Shown here: in pieces, positions 1 to 8,227 of the stretch | Numbering within the stretch: the stretch's first letter is position 1 | Layout of the letters: each line of letters begins with the position of its first letter | Assembly (NCBI GenBank): GCA_020628935.1 | Contig: JAHDEG010000003.1 | Coordinates: 124,001 to 188,000, forward strand | Reading direction: 5' to 3' | DNA length: 64,000 bases | Source of the DNA: Flavobacteriales bacterium | GTDB lineage: Bacteria > Bacteroidota > Bacteroidia > Flavobacteriales_G > JALEGO01 | Position numbers and translations under genes: made by a program | Notes under the pieces: model-generated | What the model was told of the DNA's origin: nothing | Databases searched by the model: none | What the model saw: only the letters and a program-made list of their open reading frames with translations

Positions 1-871
1 AGCATCTGATTTTTTTAAACTGCATTTTATAATCGTGAGCTTTATCATGCTTATAATAACGTTTTTTTTGCCACTACTGATTTTACCAAAAATCATGTTT
101 GCAGTTTTAATGACTGCCGTATTTTGTTACCATGTAGTTCAAATCTATAGATATACTCCTTTTATTAATAAGACTGTTGAAAATTCAAATAGCAATGCAG
201 ACAGCTTGCACATAATTTCTTTTAATGTACTTGAGAGTAATAAGCAGTACGGCAAGTTTATTAATTTGATTAAATACCATAAACCAGATTTGTTTCTAGT
301 AATGGAAGTTAATGATGTTTGGGATAAACAGTTAGAAAAACTTGAAGTGCTGTATCCATACCAAATTAAATCTGTGCAAAACAATCTGTACGGTATCAGT
401 CTTTATTCATCTCAGCCATTTGAAGATGGTAAAGTTCAATTTTTAGTTAAATCTGATATACCTTCAATCAAAGCAAGTATCAAGTTTAAAAATAACACCA
501 TTGTGTTGTACGGGATTCACCCCGAACCACCTATTTATGGTGAAGCTTTAACCTCAAAACCCCGCGACTATGAGTTTGATAAAATCGCTGAACTGGTAAA
601 GCGAGATGAGAAACCCTCCATAGTTATTGGCGATATGAATGATGTGCCGTGGTCAAAAAATTCTAAAAAATTTGTTAGGGAGTCTGGTTTAAATGATCCG
701 TCTATTGGTAGGCTATTTGTAAATTCATTTCACACAAAATACTTTTTTACGCGTCTCCCAATAGATCAATTTTTTGTCTCTAAACATTTTAGGGTTTGTG
801 AGTATAAAAGATTACAACATATTGGCTCTGATCATTTTCCAATACAAGTAAAGATTTCTATTAAGAGCTAA
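1..871 (+). CDS. Endonuclease/exonuclease/phosphatase family protein, 5' end outside window
   Basis: This is the C-terminal part of a membrane-anchored member of the endonuclease/exonuclease/phosphatase (DNase I-like) superfamily. The frame stays open to the left window edge, so the GTG at 35 is probably internal and the true start lies upstream. The visible N-terminus is a run of hydrophobic residues forming one or two membrane segments. The catalytic core follows, with FNVLESN near residue 65, an LVMEV acidic strand, the GDMNDVPWS metal-binding motif and the terminal GSDHFP, whose Asp-His pair is the family's catalytic signature. Homologues have several N-terminal helices and about 350 residues. 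The substrate (phosphodiester or lipid phosphate) cannot be told from sequence. Confidence 0.85.
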   Translation, partial: ASDFFKLHFIIVSFIMLIITFFLPLLILPKIMFAVLMTAVFCYHVVQIYRYTPFINKTVENSNSNADSLHIISFNVLESNKQYGKFINLIKYHKPDLFLVMEVNDVWDKQLEKLEVLYPYQIKSVQNNLYGISLYSSQPFEDGKVQFLVKSDIPSIKASIKFKNNTIVLYGIHPEPPIYGEALTSKPRDYEFDKIAELVKRDEKPSIVIGDMNDVPWSKNSKKFVRESGLNDPSIGRLFVNSFHTKYFFTRLPIDQFFVSKHFRVCEYKRLQHIGSDHFPIQVKISIKS

Positions 872-899
872 CATTTAGTTAGCTACTTGTAAATGTTAG
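868..899. terminator. Hairpin at the end of the phosphatase gene
   Basis: A perfect 10-bp inverted repeat (CTAACATTTA and its complement) with a 12-base loop overlaps the stop codon of the preceding gene. It is not followed by a T tract, so it may be a weak terminator or an mRNA 3'-end stabilising hairpin. Bases 900-1110 downstream hold no gene that I can support. Confidence 0.4.
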
Positions 900-977
900 G
901 CGGGCATTGTGTGGATAAATTTCTACGCCAATCCTTTGCTCATAACTACCTAAAAACCTGATTTATATACATTTAAG

Positions 978-1008
978 TTTTTGGTGTTATTTTTTCACTA
1001 TATGTTTC
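978..1008 (+). promoter_or_regulatory. Candidate Bacteroidota-type promoter for the small-protein/mscS group
   Basis: TTTTTGG at 978-984 is followed after 17 bases by TATGTTTC at 1001-1008. This resembles the Bacteroidota -33 TTG and -7 TAnnTTTG elements with one mismatch in the final base. Transcription would begin near 1013, about 100 bases before the first small gene. Confidence 0.3.
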
Positions 1009-1111
1009 TGAAAAGTGATATTAGTTGTGCCTACCTACGGATATAAAGGAAGTCAGGGCAATAGATAAACTTTTTTAAAAAATTAAAAAGACAATTTAAA
1101 AAACAATAATT

Positions 1112-1264
1112 ATGAATGTTGAAGAAAGGAAGAAAACCAATATAAAATTTTATATACCACTGGCCGTAGGCCTTCTGTTATTAATATTTGGAGCTGTATT
1201 GGCTTCTAATTACGATGAAGGACTTGGTTTTAAAGAAAACGTAACCACGCTCTTTAAAAAATAA
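1112..1264 (+). CDS. Small single-pass membrane protein (50 aa)
   Basis: This short reading frame starts at ATG 1112 and encodes 50 residues. It has a charged N-terminus (MNVEERKKTN), one strongly hydrophobic segment at about residues 13-31 (FYIPLAVGLLLLIFGAVLA) and a short polar tail ending in lysines. That layout is typical of a one-helix inner-membrane protein. It lies 40 bases before a small lipoprotein gene and probably shares its transcript. I do not recognise a family. The charge pattern and the clean gene spacing favour a real gene, but its size leaves doubt. Confidence 0.55.
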   Translation: MNVEERKKTNIKFYIPLAVGLLLLIFGAVLASNYDEGLGFKENVTTLFKK

Positions 1265-1304
1265 AATATTTAAACACCACAACTAATAACTATAAATTTA
1301 AACT

Positions 1305-1538
1305 ATGAAAAGTAAAGATTTCAAATTTTATGCACTTTTAGCCATAGTGGTAATCACAAGTGCATCATGTAATAAAGGACGATACCCCGAAATTGAATCT
1401 GACAGAGGCAAGGCTTATTCTATCGATCACGGACTATCTGAATCTATTAAAAAAAATACAACTGATAATGCAGATTGGATTGACAAAAAAGAAGGTACAT
1501 ACTATTCCCCAGACGAATTTCTAACTCCAAAAAAATAA
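1305..1538 (+). CDS. Small predicted lipoprotein (77 aa)
   Basis: A 77-residue protein with a lipoprotein signal: a charged start (MKSKDFKF), a hydrophobic stretch (ALLAIVVIT) and a lipobox-like SASC with Cys at about residue 22. The mature part is short, polar and charged, with no recognised domain. It would be a membrane-anchored periplasmic or surface peptide. Its stop lies 4 bases before the mechanosensitive channel gene, so the two are almost certainly co-transcribed, which suggests an accessory role in the envelope stress response. Function is unknown. Confidence 0.7.
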   Translation: MKSKDFKFYALLAIVVITSASCNKGRYPEIESDRGKAYSIDHGLSESIKKNTTDNADWIDKKEGTYYSPDEFLTPKK

Positions 1539-1542
1539 GAAC

Positions 1543-2436
1543 ATGGATTTGAAAGAACCTTATAATTTAATCACTGACAAGCTTGCAATATGGTATGAGC
1601 AACTAGTAAAAATCCTCCCTAACGCTTTAGTAGCATTTTTAGTGCTAATCGTATTTTTTATGATGGCTAAAGTAATTAAATCATTGGTAGGTAAGTTTGT
1701 TAAGCGCATGTCAGACGATCACTATATTAACAAATTTGCGGTCAATGGAGCATTTATTATTACAATTATTGCTGGCCTGCTGGTAGCTCTTAATATCCTA
1801 AACCTTGATAAAGCGGTAACTTCGTTTTTAGCAGGTGCAGGTATAATCGGGTTGGCCCTAGCCTTTGCTTTTCAAGAAACTGCAACCAACTTAATGGCCG
1901 GAATTATATTAATAGTACGAAAGCCAATTAAGATCGGTGATCATATCAAGGTATCGGGAGAGCAAGGCAATGTTCAGGAAGTTAGCCTGCGAACTACAAA
2001 AATTCAAACCTTCGATGGGCAACTTGTGCTGGTACCTAACAAAGATGTTTTTCAAGGAGTTGTGAAAAATTACTCACATACTGCTAGCAGACGAGTGGAA
2101 ATTGCCGTTGGAGTATCTTATGGAGACGATCTAAATAAGGCAGAAGATATACTAAAGAAAACATTAATCAACCTCGACCACATTGATAAAGAAAGAGGAG
2201 TAGATGTATTCTACACAGATTTTGGAGACAGCTCCATAAACCTCACAGCCCGTTATTGGCTCCCTAATGGGTTTCAGTCCGAGTTTTTAAAATCGAGAAG
2301 TAGTGCCATCAAATTAATAAGTCAAACGTTTAACGATAACGATATTTCAATTCCTTTCCCGATTAGAACACTTGATTTCGATGCTAAAGGTGGAAAAACA
2401 TTAAACACACAGTTGACCAATAATTCAAAGGGTTAG
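1543..2436 (+). CDS. Small-conductance mechanosensitive ion channel, MscS family
   Basis: A 297-residue MscS-type channel that would gate open under membrane tension to release solutes during hypo-osmotic shock. Three transmembrane segments lie at about residues 22-45, 65-85 and 92-120. The pore-lining TM3 contains FLAGAGIIGLALAFAF, the small-residue packing pattern of the family. The cytoplasmic beta domain follows with IGDHIKV, VSLRTTKIQTFDGQLVLVPN and a C-terminal alpha/beta domain ending in ISIPFPIRTLDF. The length matches the short MscS class (E. coli MscS has 286). A close paralogue of identical length lies at 49405-50298. The gene is the third of a compact group behind two tiny envelope proteins. 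Confidence 0.95.
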   Translation: MDLKEPYNLITDKLAIWYEQLVKILPNALVAFLVLIVFFMMAKVIKSLVGKFVKRMSDDHYINKFAVNGAFIITIIAGLLVALNILNLDKAVTSFLAGAGIIGLALAFAFQETATNLMAGIILIVRKPIKIGDHIKVSGEQGNVQEVSLRTTKIQTFDGQLVLVPNKDVFQGVVKNYSHTASRRVEIAVGVSYGDDLNKAEDILKKTLINLDHIDKERGVDVFYTDFGDSSINLTARYWLPNGFQSEFLKSRSSAIKLISQTFNDNDISIPFPIRTLDFDAKGGKTLNTQLTNNSKG

Positions 2437-2482
2437 TACAATGATTTAATATGCTGAAAAGTAAATGAGCTAGCCTAAACTA

Positions 2483-4162
2483 TCAGGTTATCTCGTTTAC
2501 TGCAGCAAAATAACAGCTAAAAACTGTTCCTACATCTTGTTTGCTATCAACTGATATTCTTCCGTTGTAGCTTTTTATAGTGCTTTGCACTGATGTTAAA
2601 CCTAGCCCATTTCCCTTTTTCTTACTCGTATAAAATGGATTGAAAATTTCTTCAATCTTGTCTAACGGTATACCTCTTCCATTATCTGCAATTGATAATC
2701 TAACATCATCGTTTTCATTGCTTAGTTCCAGTGTTATTTTCCCGGCAGTATGGTCTATTGCCTCAATTGCATTTATAACAAGGTTAACCACAGCTGTTTG
2801 CAGATCTGTAAAGTTTGCTAGGATAGTGTCTCTACCTGATGTTAAATTAATAAACTCTAATCTAATCCCTTTGAGAAGCAAGCGATCCTTAACAAGAGGC
2901 TCTAAACTACTAACCAACTGTGAAAGTTTAAACTTTGAGAGCGTTAAATTTTTGCTCTTTGAGGACTGCAACAAATCTGTAATTAACTGACCAATTCTGT
3001 TTGAGTTTCTAGTAATAAGGTCTAGCAAAGTATTAGCATCGTCACTTACTTCATCCTCCAGTTCAACAACTGCTAGATTAATATTTGTGAGCGGATTCCT
3101 AATTTCATGAGCAATAGATCTTGCGATACCTCCGGTCAGACTCATTTTTTCAGCTGCTTTTAAGTCTCCCTCCCATCTCTTTCTTAGCGTTATGTCTTTC
3201 AATGTTCCGAAATATGTTTCTTTAATTAAGTTCCAAGAAATATCGAATAAAACAACCTTTTTTTTGCCGCCAACAGAAATCTCGTATTCCGATGATTTTA
3301 CTTCTACTTTCTCACTAAAATCAAAATTCAATCCACCTTCCACGTGTGTGTTAAGGAACGTATTAATAGATTCGCCTTTAATTTCTTCTTTATTAACATT
3401 AAAAAACTTACCAAAGGCCAAATTACAGTCTTTAATCCTTAAGCCTTTGTCTAACATGAAAATCTTCACCGGATTTTTTTCAAATAGAAATTGATAATAC
3501 TCCCGCTCATCATTTAACCTATCCTTGTCTTTTTTCAACGCCTTATTTAATTCGCTGGTTTGTTTAAGTGAACCAAAATAGAGCATAGCAGAAAAGGCCA
3601 AAACAAATGGTAAACTTATCATTAATGCTGTTTTAATTGAATTGAGCTCAGAATCTTGGTGGCTAATTTTATCATTTTGTTCTCTGGTAATTTCCGAAAT
3701 TATCGGAACTAAATTATCCATAATTTCATCTCCTCCCACGATTAATTTGTTTACAAATTTTTTGCTTGAAAGACTACTGTCTTTTGTGTGAGCTTTTAAA
3801 TTTTTAATTAAATCAATTCTATGATTGACGAGTACTTCTATATCATGCAGTTTGTGTAAAATGCTTTTTGTTGAGCCAAGATTATTTTTGGCAAAATTAA
3901 AGTGCTCCCTTATACTTTTTGCATAGCTTTCGACTCTTCTGTTCTGTACGTCAAAGTTTTGAGTCATTAGAAAACCTCTAACTCCAGCTTCACATTTGTA
4001 AACATCTAATAGCATAAGGTTTAAATGTTGTATAGCATTTTGAGACTTTAATCTGTATTTACCAATATCGTCACTCTTATATAATAAAAATACAACAGCA
4101 AGAAAACTTAGAAATAGCAGCACAGCAGCAATTAATTGCTGTTTGAAGAAATTATCCTGCAT
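2483..4162 (-). CDS. CHASE3/PAS sensor histidine kinase
   Basis: An inner-membrane sensor kinase of 559 residues. A first membrane helix (about 10-28), a helical periplasmic CHASE3-like sensor (about 30-180, with CEAGVRGFLMT) and a second helix (about 181-199) precede a PAS domain (about 222-330). The kinase core has H352 in IAHEIRNPLTN as the phosphorylated histidine, an N-box at 459-469, DNGRG at 493-497 and GNGLG at 518-522. Its start codon overlaps the stop of the upstream NtrC-type regulator in a TAATG junction, implying translational coupling and a cognate pair. The signal sensed is unknown. Confidence 0.93.
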   Translation of the reverse strand: MQDNFFKQQLIAAVLLFLSFLAVVFLLYKSDDIGKYRLKSQNAIQHLNLMLLDVYKCEAGVRGFLMTQNFDVQNRRVESYAKSIREHFNFAKNNLGSTKSILHKLHDIEVLVNHRIDLIKNLKAHTKDSSLSSKKFVNKLIVGGDEIMDNLVPIISEITREQNDKISHQDSELNSIKTALMISLPFVLAFSAMLYFGSLKQTSELNKALKKDKDRLNDEREYYQFLFEKNPVKIFMLDKGLRIKDCNLAFGKFFNVNKEEIKGESINTFLNTHVEGGLNFDFSEKVEVKSSEYEISVGGKKKVVLFDISWNLIKETYFGTLKDITLRKRWEGDLKAAEKMSLTGGIARSIAHEIRNPLTNINLAVVELEDEVSDDANTLLDLITRNSNRIGQLITDLLQSSKSKNLTLSKFKLSQLVSSLEPLVKDRLLLKGIRLEFINLTSGRDTILANFTDLQTAVVNLVINAIEAIDHTAGKITLELSNENDDVRLSIADNGRGIPLDKIEEIFNPFYTSKKKGNGLGLTSVQSTIKSYNGRISVDSKQDVGTVFSCYFAAVNEIT

Positions 4163-5556
4163 TATGTGTGATCAATATTGTAATTATTCAGCTTATTGTA
4201 CAGTGTTTTTCTGTCAATATTTAACAACTTAGCCGCCTTTGATTTATTGTATTTACACTCTTTTAACGCTTCAAGAATTGCAGTTTTTTCGGCTTCAGCA
4301 GATGCTATTTTCAAATTGCTAGGGTTGTAAATATCTTTCGTAGCTGAGCTTAAAGAGCTTACCAAACTATAATTTTGGATTTCTAAGGGTAGGATGTCTT
4401 TTTTAACAGTTTCTCCTCGTGTTAGCAAAACAGATCTCCTAACAATATTTCTCAATTCCCTTAAATTACCTGGCCACTCATATTTGTTAAATATCTCTAA
4501 GACATCAGGTTCGAATCCACGAATTTCTTTATCTAGCTCCTCATTAGTCTTCTGCAGAAAAAATGTTGCGAAATCCTTAATATCTTCCACTCTTTTCCTA
4601 AGAGGAAGAACGTCAACTTTAAACTCATTTAGCCTGTAATACAAGTCTTCTCTAAATCTCTCCTCTTTTATTGCTAAATTAACATCTTCATTAGTTGCAG
4701 CGATGATGCGTACATCTATATCTATATCTTTTGAACTTCCTAATCGTTTTACTTTCCGTTCCTGAATTACTCTTAACAACTTTATTTGATTCTCATAAGA
4801 AAGGTTGCCAACCTCATCTAAAAAAATTGTTCCTCCATTGGCTTGCTCAAAATGGCCCTGTTTGTCTTTAGCAGCACCAGTAAAAGCGCCCTTCATATGT
4901 CCAAACAACTCACTGCCCGCAATTTCCCCTGGTAAAGCTCCGCAATCTAATGCTATAAATGGCCCTTGGTTTCGCTCACTCTTTTCGTGTATATGCTTGG
5001 CTACATATTCCTTGCCTGCACCGCTTTCACCTAAAATTAAAACACTAAAATTTGTTGGAGCAACTAATGAAATTTGATGAACTAAATTTTTGGAAGCCTC
5101 ACTTGATCCTACTACATATTTGGAGTGTTTAGAAGTGTTTTTACTTTTAACTGTTTTTTGAGATGAGTCTTTTAGGTCTGTTACTTCAACAGAAATGTAA
5201 TCTTTAATCTTAATAAGAAGCTCTTCATGTTGAATAGGTTTAGTGATAAAATCAACAGCGCCTAGTTTCATAGCTTTAACTGCCAATTTTAAATCGCTGT
5301 AACCAGTTATGAGTATGACGGGGGTTTTATAGTGTAAACTTTTAATTTGAGGCAACAACTGTATTCCGGACCCATCTGGTAATCTTACGTCAGAAATAAT
5401 TAGATCGTAACTATTGTTTTTTAGATTTTCAATAGCCTTAGACGCTGTAAACTCAGTAAATACAGTGTAACCATTTTTAGTTAAATATCGCTTGAGAAGA
5501 AATGCAAAGTCAACATCATCATCAATTACTAAGATTGTTTTACCTTGAGCGCTCAT
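4162..5556 (-). CDS. NtrC-family sigma-54-dependent response regulator
   Basis: A 464-residue transcriptional activator. The receiver domain (1-120) has acidic residues IDDD at 11-14, the phosphorylation site D56 and K107. The central AAA+ ATPase (about 145-385) has Walker A GESGAGKE at 176-183 and GAFTGA at 223-228, the loop that contacts sigma-54. A Fis-type helix-turn-helix at about 425-460 binds DNA. It would remodel sigma-54 RNA polymerase after phosphorylation by the kinase encoded directly downstream. The intact GAFTGA implies the organism has RpoN. Candidate targets include the divergent genes starting near 6.3 kb. Confidence 0.95.
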   Translation of the reverse strand: MSAQGKTILVIDDDVDFAFLLKRYLTKNGYTVFTEFTASKAIENLKNNSYDLIISDVRLPDGSGIQLLPQIKSLHYKTPVILITGYSDLKLAVKAMKLGAVDFITKPIQHEELLIKIKDYISVEVTDLKDSSQKTVKSKNTSKHSKYVVGSSEASKNLVHQISLVAPTNFSVLILGESGAGKEYVAKHIHEKSERNQGPFIALDCGALPGEIAGSELFGHMKGAFTGAAKDKQGHFEQANGGTIFLDEVGNLSYENQIKLLRVIQERKVKRLGSSKDIDIDVRIIAATNEDVNLAIKEERFREDLYYRLNEFKVDVLPLRKRVEDIKDFATFFLQKTNEELDKEIRGFEPDVLEIFNKYEWPGNLRELRNIVRRSVLLTRGETVKKDILPLEIQNYSLVSSLSSATKDIYNPSNLKIASAEAEKTAILEALKECKYNKSKAAKLLNIDRKTLYNKLNNYNIDHT

Positions 5557-5606
5557 AAAAAAACTTTTTGTAAAGTTAGGTAATAGATTATTTGTTAACT
5601 ATAAAC

Positions 5607-5972
5607 TTACTCACTATTTAATTGTTTTAATATTACACTTTTTAGTAGGCGTAAATCAGTAGGTTTTTCAAAAATTTCGTTAATATCACTTAGATGTTCT
5701 TCTTGCTTAAGCACAGCTCTTGTGTAAGCTGTAAACACTCCTATATAACATTTGCTGTTAGCGTTTTTAATTAAGGGTATTAGCTCAACTCCTAAACCAT
5801 CTCCTAAATTAAAATCAAGAATAGCAAAATCAGGTGTGAAATCACTTATTAATGTTCTGGCTTCACTTAAGCTATTAGCGGTTTTAGGCAACAGATTTTT
5901 TTTGATGCAAAACCGTGCTAACAAATTCGCAAGATCCGGTTCATCGTCAACTATAAGTACGCTTTTGTTCAC
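5607..5972 (-). CDS. Single-domain response regulator receiver
   Basis: A stand-alone 121-residue receiver domain with no output domain. It keeps the full active site: DDE at 9-11, phosphorylation site D53 in ILDFN, the conserved Thr in FTAY and Lys in FEKP. It lies 50 bases upstream of the NtrC-type regulator on the same strand, so it is probably the first gene of a three-gene signalling operon. It may be a phosphate sink, an intermediate in a phosphorelay or a regulator of the kinase. Which of these applies cannot be seen from sequence. Confidence 0.88.
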   Translation of the reverse strand: MNKSVLIVDDEPDLANLLARFCIKKNLLPKTANSLSEARTLISDFTPDFAILDFNLGDGLGVELIPLIKNANSKCYIGVFTAYTRAVLKQEEHLSDINEIFEKPTDLRLLKSVILKQLNSE

Positions 5973-6021
5973 TCTACAAAAAAAAACAAATTGTAAAATC
6001 GATCAAAGGAACTTAGTGTAG

Positions 6022-6050
6022 AACTAATTACACATATTGTGTAATTAGTT
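6022..6050. promoter_or_regulatory. Perfect 12-bp-arm inverted repeat, candidate regulator-binding site
   Basis: The arms AACTAATTACAC (6022-6033) and GTGTAATTAGTT (6039-6050) are exact reverse complements around the 5-base centre ATATT. The dyad lies 50 bases from the start of the receiver gene and about 150 bases upstream of the sigma-54-like motif. That matches the usual place of an NtrC-family enhancer. It has no T tract and no gene ends beside it, which argues against a terminator. Confidence 0.45.
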
Positions 6051-6168
6051 AACGAAACATATCAACATAGCACCTTAAAAGAGCGATAGTTAGTTAATTA
6101 ACTTTGTGGCACAGTTTTGACTTTATTCGCTAAAAAGTTAAATTGTGAGATTCATTAAGTTAAAAAGT

Positions 6169-6184
6169 TGGCCGAAAAAAAGCA
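6169..6184 (+). promoter_or_regulatory. Weak sigma-54-like promoter
   Basis: TGGCC at 6169-6173 and GCA at 6182-6184 place the invariant GG and GC exactly 10 bases apart, as in sigma-54 promoters. The -24 side matches TTGGC, but the -12 side has AA where TT is expected. The setting, facing away from an NtrC-type activator gene and downstream of a dyad, is the main support. The nearest downstream gene starts at 6319. Confidence 0.28.
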
Positions 6185-6318
6185 ACTATTTGTACATTAA
6201 GCAGGCAGAAGTCAATTGTTTATCTACTCGTAGTTTAAAACCAATGCCGGATGTAGAATACCAATTAGTTAACTTAAACCAACATAGCCAAACGCTTTCG
6301 TCTTAATATTTTTACAAT

Positions 6319-6690
6319 ATGATACTACTCAGCTATTTAACAATTTTTTTCCTGATGTTTAATCCTAGTAAAAAAATAATTGCAGATTACACCTCGGTAG
6401 GTAATGATATTGCTGATGTCAATTTGAAAATTTTCAGTAACAATAAGTATCTTTTAGAAATTGATGTTTTGGGCGAAAATACAGATGTAAAAATGAAAGG
6501 ACGTTGGGTAGAAGTTTCTGATGAATACGTTTTAGATTTTAAAACTCCTAGTAAGGCGAAGTCTTTTTTTGATACACATAAAAAGATTGGTTGCGAAAGC
6601 ACTAAAATAAAAGACAAACACATATCCTTTCCCAAAAAGGCCGCTGAAATTTGCATTTGGCAAATCCTGTGTTATAACAAATCACTCTAA
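6319..6690 (+). CDS. Small hypothetical protein with N-terminal hydrophobic segment
   Basis: A 123-residue protein of unknown family. Residues 1-16 form a hydrophobic segment that could be a signal peptide or anchor. The rest has alternating strand-like segments (VNLKIFSNNKYLLEIDVLG, MKGRWVEVSDEYVLDF) resembling a small periplasmic beta-sandwich, with cysteines near residues 94, 113 and 119. It lies 25 bases upstream of an outer-membrane barrel gene and may share its transcript. The divergent signalling operon makes it a possible regulatory target. No function can be assigned. Confidence 0.6.
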   Translation: MILLSYLTIFFLMFNPSKKIIADYTSVGNDIADVNLKIFSNNKYLLEIDVLGENTDVKMKGRWVEVSDEYVLDFKTPSKAKSFFDTHKKIGCESTKIKDKHISFPKKAAEICIWQILCYNKSL

Positions 6691-6715
6691 TATTCATTAA
6701 TCAATTAATTTTGCA

Positions 6716-7333
6716 ATGAAGTACATTTTATCGTTTTTAATAGTATTAACATTAGGTCTAAACCAACTAAACTCACAATTAACAACTTCTCTAGGAGCAA
6801 AAGTTGGTTTAGCCAACTCCAAGCTCACATCTAATGAATTTAATAATATTGAAAGTTTCACCGGATCTTCAATAGGTGGGTTTTTGAATATTGAGTTATT
6901 CGAACTTTTAGCCTTACAGGCTGAAGTATTAGGAACAAAACGAGGTTCTAATTATGATTTTGGAAACATCTATTATGAGACAACAGCAAACTACCTTGAG
7001 TTCCCTTTGCTTGCAAAGTTGAGGATTCCGTTAGGAGATAATTTAAGGCCGTTCTTACAAGGTGGGTACACTATGAACTTTATCACTAAGCAAAGCGCTA
7101 CTCTTGATGCATTGGATGGCTTAATAGTAATTGAGGATCGTGTTAATGATCTATACAAAACTGGCGGTTCAGCCTTTGTGGGATTAGGATTAGATATAGA
7201 AACCGAAGGAATACTCTTTTTCTTAGATGGTAGGTATATAGTTTCAAGTGGTGATATTAGTAATAACGAAGTTGAAGTTAGACTATCTGGTTTCACCGCC
7301 TCTGCAGGTATAGGGATAAAATTATTTAAATAA
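6716..7333 (+). CDS. Porin-family outer-membrane beta-barrel (PorT-like fold)
   Basis: A 205-residue outer-membrane protein. A signal peptide (MKYILSFLIVLTLGLNQLNSQ) is followed by a glycine-rich barrel with the opening LGAKVGLANSKL and the motif LEFPLLAKL, which are typical of the Bacteroidota outer-membrane beta-barrel family of about 200 residues. The terminal strand is SAGIGIKLFK. Such proteins are usually 8-stranded barrels of unknown role. It sits directly downstream of the hypothetical at 6319. Confidence 0.8.
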   Translation: MKYILSFLIVLTLGLNQLNSQLTTSLGAKVGLANSKLTSNEFNNIESFTGSSIGGFLNIELFELLALQAEVLGTKRGSNYDFGNIYYETTANYLEFPLLAKLRIPLGDNLRPFLQGGYTMNFITKQSATLDALDGLIVIEDRVNDLYKTGGSAFVGLGLDIETEGILFFLDGRYIVSSGDISNNEVEVRLSGFTASAGIGIKLFK

Positions 7334-7353
7334 ACAATACATAAAAATTATAC

Positions 7354-8069
7354 ATGTCAACAAAACCAGATTACAGCAGCCTCAAAGCTCTCTTTATAAA
7401 TTGTACACTTAAAAAAGCACCTATAATTTCGCATACAAATGGGTTAATTAAAGTATCGGCAAACATTATGGAAAAGGCAGGGGTTTCTTGTGAATATATA
7501 AGAGCAGTTGAATATGACATTCCTGAAGGAGTTTATCCAGATATGACTGAGCATGGAAGCGAAAAAGATGATTTTCCTGAAATATTTGAGAAAGTCTTGA
7601 AAGCAGATATACTTGTTTTAGGAACGCCCATATGGTTGGGTGAAAAATCATCAGTCTGTCAAAAAATTATTGGGCGATTATACGGGAACTCGTCTTTAAC
7701 AAATAGTAAGGGGCAATATATTTATTATGGCAAGGTGGGAGGATGTATAATTACCGGCAATGAGGATGGCGTTAAACACAGTGCTATGGGTATATTTTAT
7801 ATGCGCTTCAACATTTAGGCTATAGCATACCCCCTCAAGCGGATGCCGGTTGGATAGGAGAAGTGGGGCCTGGCCCTTCATACCTTGACCCGGAATCGGG
7901 TGGACCCAGTAATGATTTCACAAACAGAAACACAACCTTCATGACCTGGAATCTCATGCACTTAGCTTATATATTAAAACAAACTGACGGATTGCCAACA
8001 TATGGAAACCAACCCTCGTCTTGGAAATCGGGAGAGAAATTTGGTCATGAAAACCCAGAGTATAGATAA
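7354..8069 (+). pseudogene. NADPH-dependent FMN reductase / flavodoxin-fold protein, frameshifted
   Basis: Two consecutive frames together encode one flavodoxin-like NAD(P)H-dependent FMN reductase. The first (7354-7818) has the flavin-binding region LVLGTPIWLGEKSS and reaches GNEDGVKHSAMG, then runs into a stop. The other frame continues the same protein without a gap as YALQHLGYSIPPQADAGW, through NDFTNRNTTFMTWNLMHLA, to the terminal NPEYR. The junction is a run of four T at 7795-7798, where one missing T would restore one protein of about 238 residues. This is either a recent null mutation or a homopolymer sequencing error. The otherwise intact coding suggests it is recent or artefactual. 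Confidence 0.85.
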
Positions 8070-8187
8070 AGGCTTCTCTTATAAGTTCAGCATATGCTAG
8101 TAACTATTAATTAATAGTATAACTCATTTAGCTAGCCACTTATTAAGTTAATGCAAAATATTCTTTAACTAAGAAACATTCTAGCAC

Positions 8188-8195
8188 TACCTTTG
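8188..8195 (+). promoter_or_regulatory. Candidate -7 element for selO
   Basis: TACCTTTG matches the Bacteroidota TAnnTTTG element and lies 32 bases before the start of the SelO gene, giving a predicted leader of about 28 bases. No convincing TTG -33 element is seen at the right distance. A 16-bp palindrome (8103-8118) lies further upstream. Confidence 0.35.
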
Positions 8196-8227
8196 TATAA
8201 TTTCTATACCAGAATAAACTCCTTTAA

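Larger units (their letters stand above)
5973..6318. other. Divergent intergenic regulatory region
   Basis: This 346-base gap separates the leftward signalling operon from a rightward secreted-protein gene. It holds a perfect dyad at 6022-6050, a TAACTTTG hexamer-type element at 6099-6106 that fits the Bacteroidota -7 consensus, and a sigma-54-like GG-N10-GC motif at 6170-6183. A GTG-started frame of 53 codons (6145-6306) is also open but has no other support. The region appears to be a regulatory hub rather than coding. Confidence 0.5.

Noticed and set aside
6107-6120. TGGCAC followed by TTGAC as a sigma-54 promoter
   Set aside because: The -24 half is perfect but the -12 half lacks GC at the invariant 10-base spacing.
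6145-6306. GTG-started frame of 53 codons downstream of TAACTTTG
   Set aside because: Only a chance-length open frame in AT-rich DNA; no recognisable protein features, non-ATG start and it overlaps the sigma-54-like motif.
8103-8118. 16-bp AT-only-cored palindrome ACTATTAATTAATAGT
   Set aside because: Short AT-rich palindromes are frequent in this base composition and it lacks a nearby gene end with T tract.
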